A DNA stretch of 13,640 nt from Actinomycetota bacterium (lineage in GTDB: Bacteria > Actinomycetota > Acidimicrobiia > Acidimicrobiales > JACDEA01). The stretch is from positions 9,635 to 23,274 of the forward strand of contig JACDEA010000004.1 of assembly GCA_013816725.1 (NCBI GenBank), read 5' to 3'. Positions 12,908 through 13,640 of the stretch are shown here, in pieces. The notes below the pieces were generated by a model that saw only the letters and a program-made list of their open reading frames with translations, was not told the DNA's origin and did no database searches. The position numbers and the translations under genes were made by a program. Each line of letters starts with the position of its first letter. Position 1 is the first letter of the stretch.

Positions 12908-13294
12908 TCAGGTCTGCTCCGTCCCGTTGGGGGCGAGGGGAAGGTTGTCGTACCGCTTGACGACCACACTGAGCGCCGCCTGTTCCTCGGCCACGACCGC
13001 GATCCAAGCGCTCAACTTGGCGAAGCCGGCGTCGGTGACACCGTAAACGTGGCGGGCCGAGCCGGCGGTCGACGCGGCCTGCCACGAGTGCACGAGCCCA
13101 TCGGACTCGAGGTCCGCGAGGGCCCGATAGATACTCGGTCGGTCGATGGGCCCGAGGCCCAGCCGAAGAACCGAATCAGTGAGGCGGTACCCGTGACGCG
13201 GCTCTTCGGCGAGCAGCAAGAGCAGCGCCGGGTACAGGAAATGGCGCGGTGGGGCGATCTCGAACCGGCAACGACCTTCGGCCTCCGACACCAT
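12908..13294 (-). CDS. PadR-family transcriptional regulator
   Basis: 128 residues. Residues ~13-85 form the PadR winged helix: FLYPALLLLLAEEPRHGYRLTDSVLRLGLGPIDRPSIYRALADLESDGLVHS, with the conserved HGY, the S-x-YRAL recognition helix and the L-x-DGL turn. The wing ends RHVYGVTDAG, and a C-terminal helix (AWIAVVAEEQAALSVVVKRY) serves dimerisation. PadR proteins are usually repressors that release DNA on binding a small molecule, and they commonly control a neighbouring or divergent gene. The gene divergent from it starts 131 bp away and carries two GACGTC half-sites over its start codon, a plausible target. The start is set at ATG 13292-13294; the open frame continues upstream, but that stretch has no PadR similarity and overlaps the divergent gene. 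Confidence 0.88.
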   Translation of the reverse strand: MVSEAEGRCRFEIAPPRHFLYPALLLLLAEEPRHGYRLTDSVLRLGLGPIDRPSIYRALADLESDGLVHSWQAASTAGSARHVYGVTDAGFAKLSAWIAVVAEEQAALSVVVKRYDNLPLAPNGTEQT

Positions 13295-13412
13295 CGCGAC
13301 CACCGCCTTTGGCCCGCGGACAGCGGGCCGTAATCGTGAGCCCCGATACTCTGCCCCAAATCCTCCCCTCCTATTGCAGCCGCGCCGAACAGAGCCGCGC
13401 GCGCGTCGCGCG

Positions 13413-13432
13413 GACGTCTGAGACATGACGTC
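13413..13432. promoter_or_regulatory. Repeated GACGTC sites over the SIS-like start codon
   Basis: GACGTC at 13413-13418 and 13427-13432, 14 bp centre to centre. Each is itself a palindrome, so the pair forms a symmetric 20-bp element that includes the ATG at 13425-13427. It is a candidate operator for the adjacent PadR protein. Confidence 0.4.
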
Positions 13433-13640
13433 GGCGATGGCCCCCGCCGCGCTGGCGCTGGCGCGGAGATTCGCCGCCGGAGGGACGATGTGGTGCTGGG
13501 CGCCGGGAGCGCCGCAGCACGCGCAACACGTCGCCCTCGAGTTCGTGCACCCCGTCGTCGTCGGGGCACGCGCCCTACCCGCGGTCGCCGTCGTCGATGA
13601 CGACCCGAGGGCCTTACTCCGACAGACGGCTCGCCCCAAC
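13425..13640 (+). CDS. SIS/GmhA-like phosphosugar isomerase-type protein, N-terminal fragment
   Basis: From ATG 13425 the frame stays open for 72 codons to the window edge. The peptide has LALARRFAAGGTMWCWAPG, then AQHVALEFVHPVVVGARALPAVAVVDDDP. The AQH-V-A-x-EFVHPV-x-VG-x-RALPA stretch strongly resembles SIS-domain proteins annotated as sedoheptulose-7-phosphate isomerase (GmhA-like). The usual glycine-rich phosphosugar loop (GNGGS-like) before AQH is replaced by APGAP, so catalysis may be changed. The start is uncertain: an in-frame TGA lies two codons upstream, ATG 13437 is an alternative, and no strong RBS is visible. I recall similar proteins beside PadR-type regulators in actinobacterial hydrogenase regions, so the next genes may be hydrogenase-related; that is inference. 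It is divergent from PadR. Confidence 0.5.
   Translation, partial: MTSAMAPAALALARRFAAGGTMWCWAPGAPQHAQHVALEFVHPVVVGARALPAVAVVDDDPRALLRQTARPN

Noticed and set aside
12863..13333. 156-residue plus-strand open frame with a GGAGGTGA site before a TTG
   Set aside because: It is antisense to the clear PadR gene over nearly its whole length and shows no family motif; the Shine-Dalgarno match is likely chance.
13295..13639. N-terminal extension of the PadR frame to 13639
   Set aside because: The extra 115 residues are Arg/Ala/Cys-rich low complexity and overlap the divergent SIS-like frame; PadR proteins start near the chosen ATG.

Overview
The window is high-GC, densely packed bacterial chromosome. 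The gene content suggests an actinomycete (Actinomycetota): two GAF-ANTAR regulators, a free-standing STAS protein beside an ECF-type sigma gene, an SDR-DUF2867 protein, frequent GTG starts and short or overlapping gene junctions. Some families (GAF-ANTAR, STAS, the flavin reductase) look mycobacterial, but the species cannot be fixed from sequence alone. I saw no rRNA, tRNA, CRISPR array, transposase or integrase.

Layout. 1-374 (+) is the 3' end of a HemK/PrmC-like methyltransferase. It converges on a small alpha/beta hydrolase (427-1035, -). Divergent from that is a two-gene + unit: an SDR-DUF2867 oxidoreductase (1167-2594) and a heme-oxygenase-fold, iron-dependent oxidase-like protein (2607-3554). 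From 3559 to 6467 lies a signalling block: two GAF-ANTAR proteins on the minus strand (3559-4305 and 4418-5143) with a perfect 20-bp palindrome between them, then a 369-bp divergent control region, then a STAS anti-anti-sigma-like protein (5513-5875) and an ECF sigma factor whose regions 2 and 4 sit in different, overlapping frames (5915-6232 and 6216-6467).

6532-7104 (-) is an NADPH:FMN reductase-like flavoprotein. 7325-9883 (+) is a tight three-gene operon with 8- and 10-bp overlaps, closed by a strong hairpin. It encodes a PAP2 protein lacking its central PSGH motif, a DedA-PAP2 fusion with all motifs intact, and a protein carrying a Rieske-oxygenase mononuclear-iron signature at its N terminus with the Rieske [2Fe-2S] domain at its C terminus, the reverse of the usual order. 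Then come an NTF2/SnoaL-like protein (10047-10439, +) and a metal-type MerR regulator apparently missing the start of its DNA-binding domain (10520-10885, +). A translationally coupled SnoaL-like protein and epoxide-hydrolase-like protein follow on the minus strand (12216 down to 10952), then a highly charged, probably disordered protein (12287-12706, -), a PadR-type repressor (12908-13294, -) and, divergent from it, the 5' part of a SIS/GmhA-like gene that runs off the end (13425-13640, +).

How it may fit together: the left-centre is a regulatory hub (antitermination plus sigma control). The 7.3-9.9 kb operon joins polyprenyl/phospholipid phosphate recycling with an apparent permuted Rieske oxygenase; this operon is the best candidate for something undescribed. 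The sigma split, the PAP2 internal loss and the MerR 5' loss are either decay, sequence errors or real divergence, and each can be checked.
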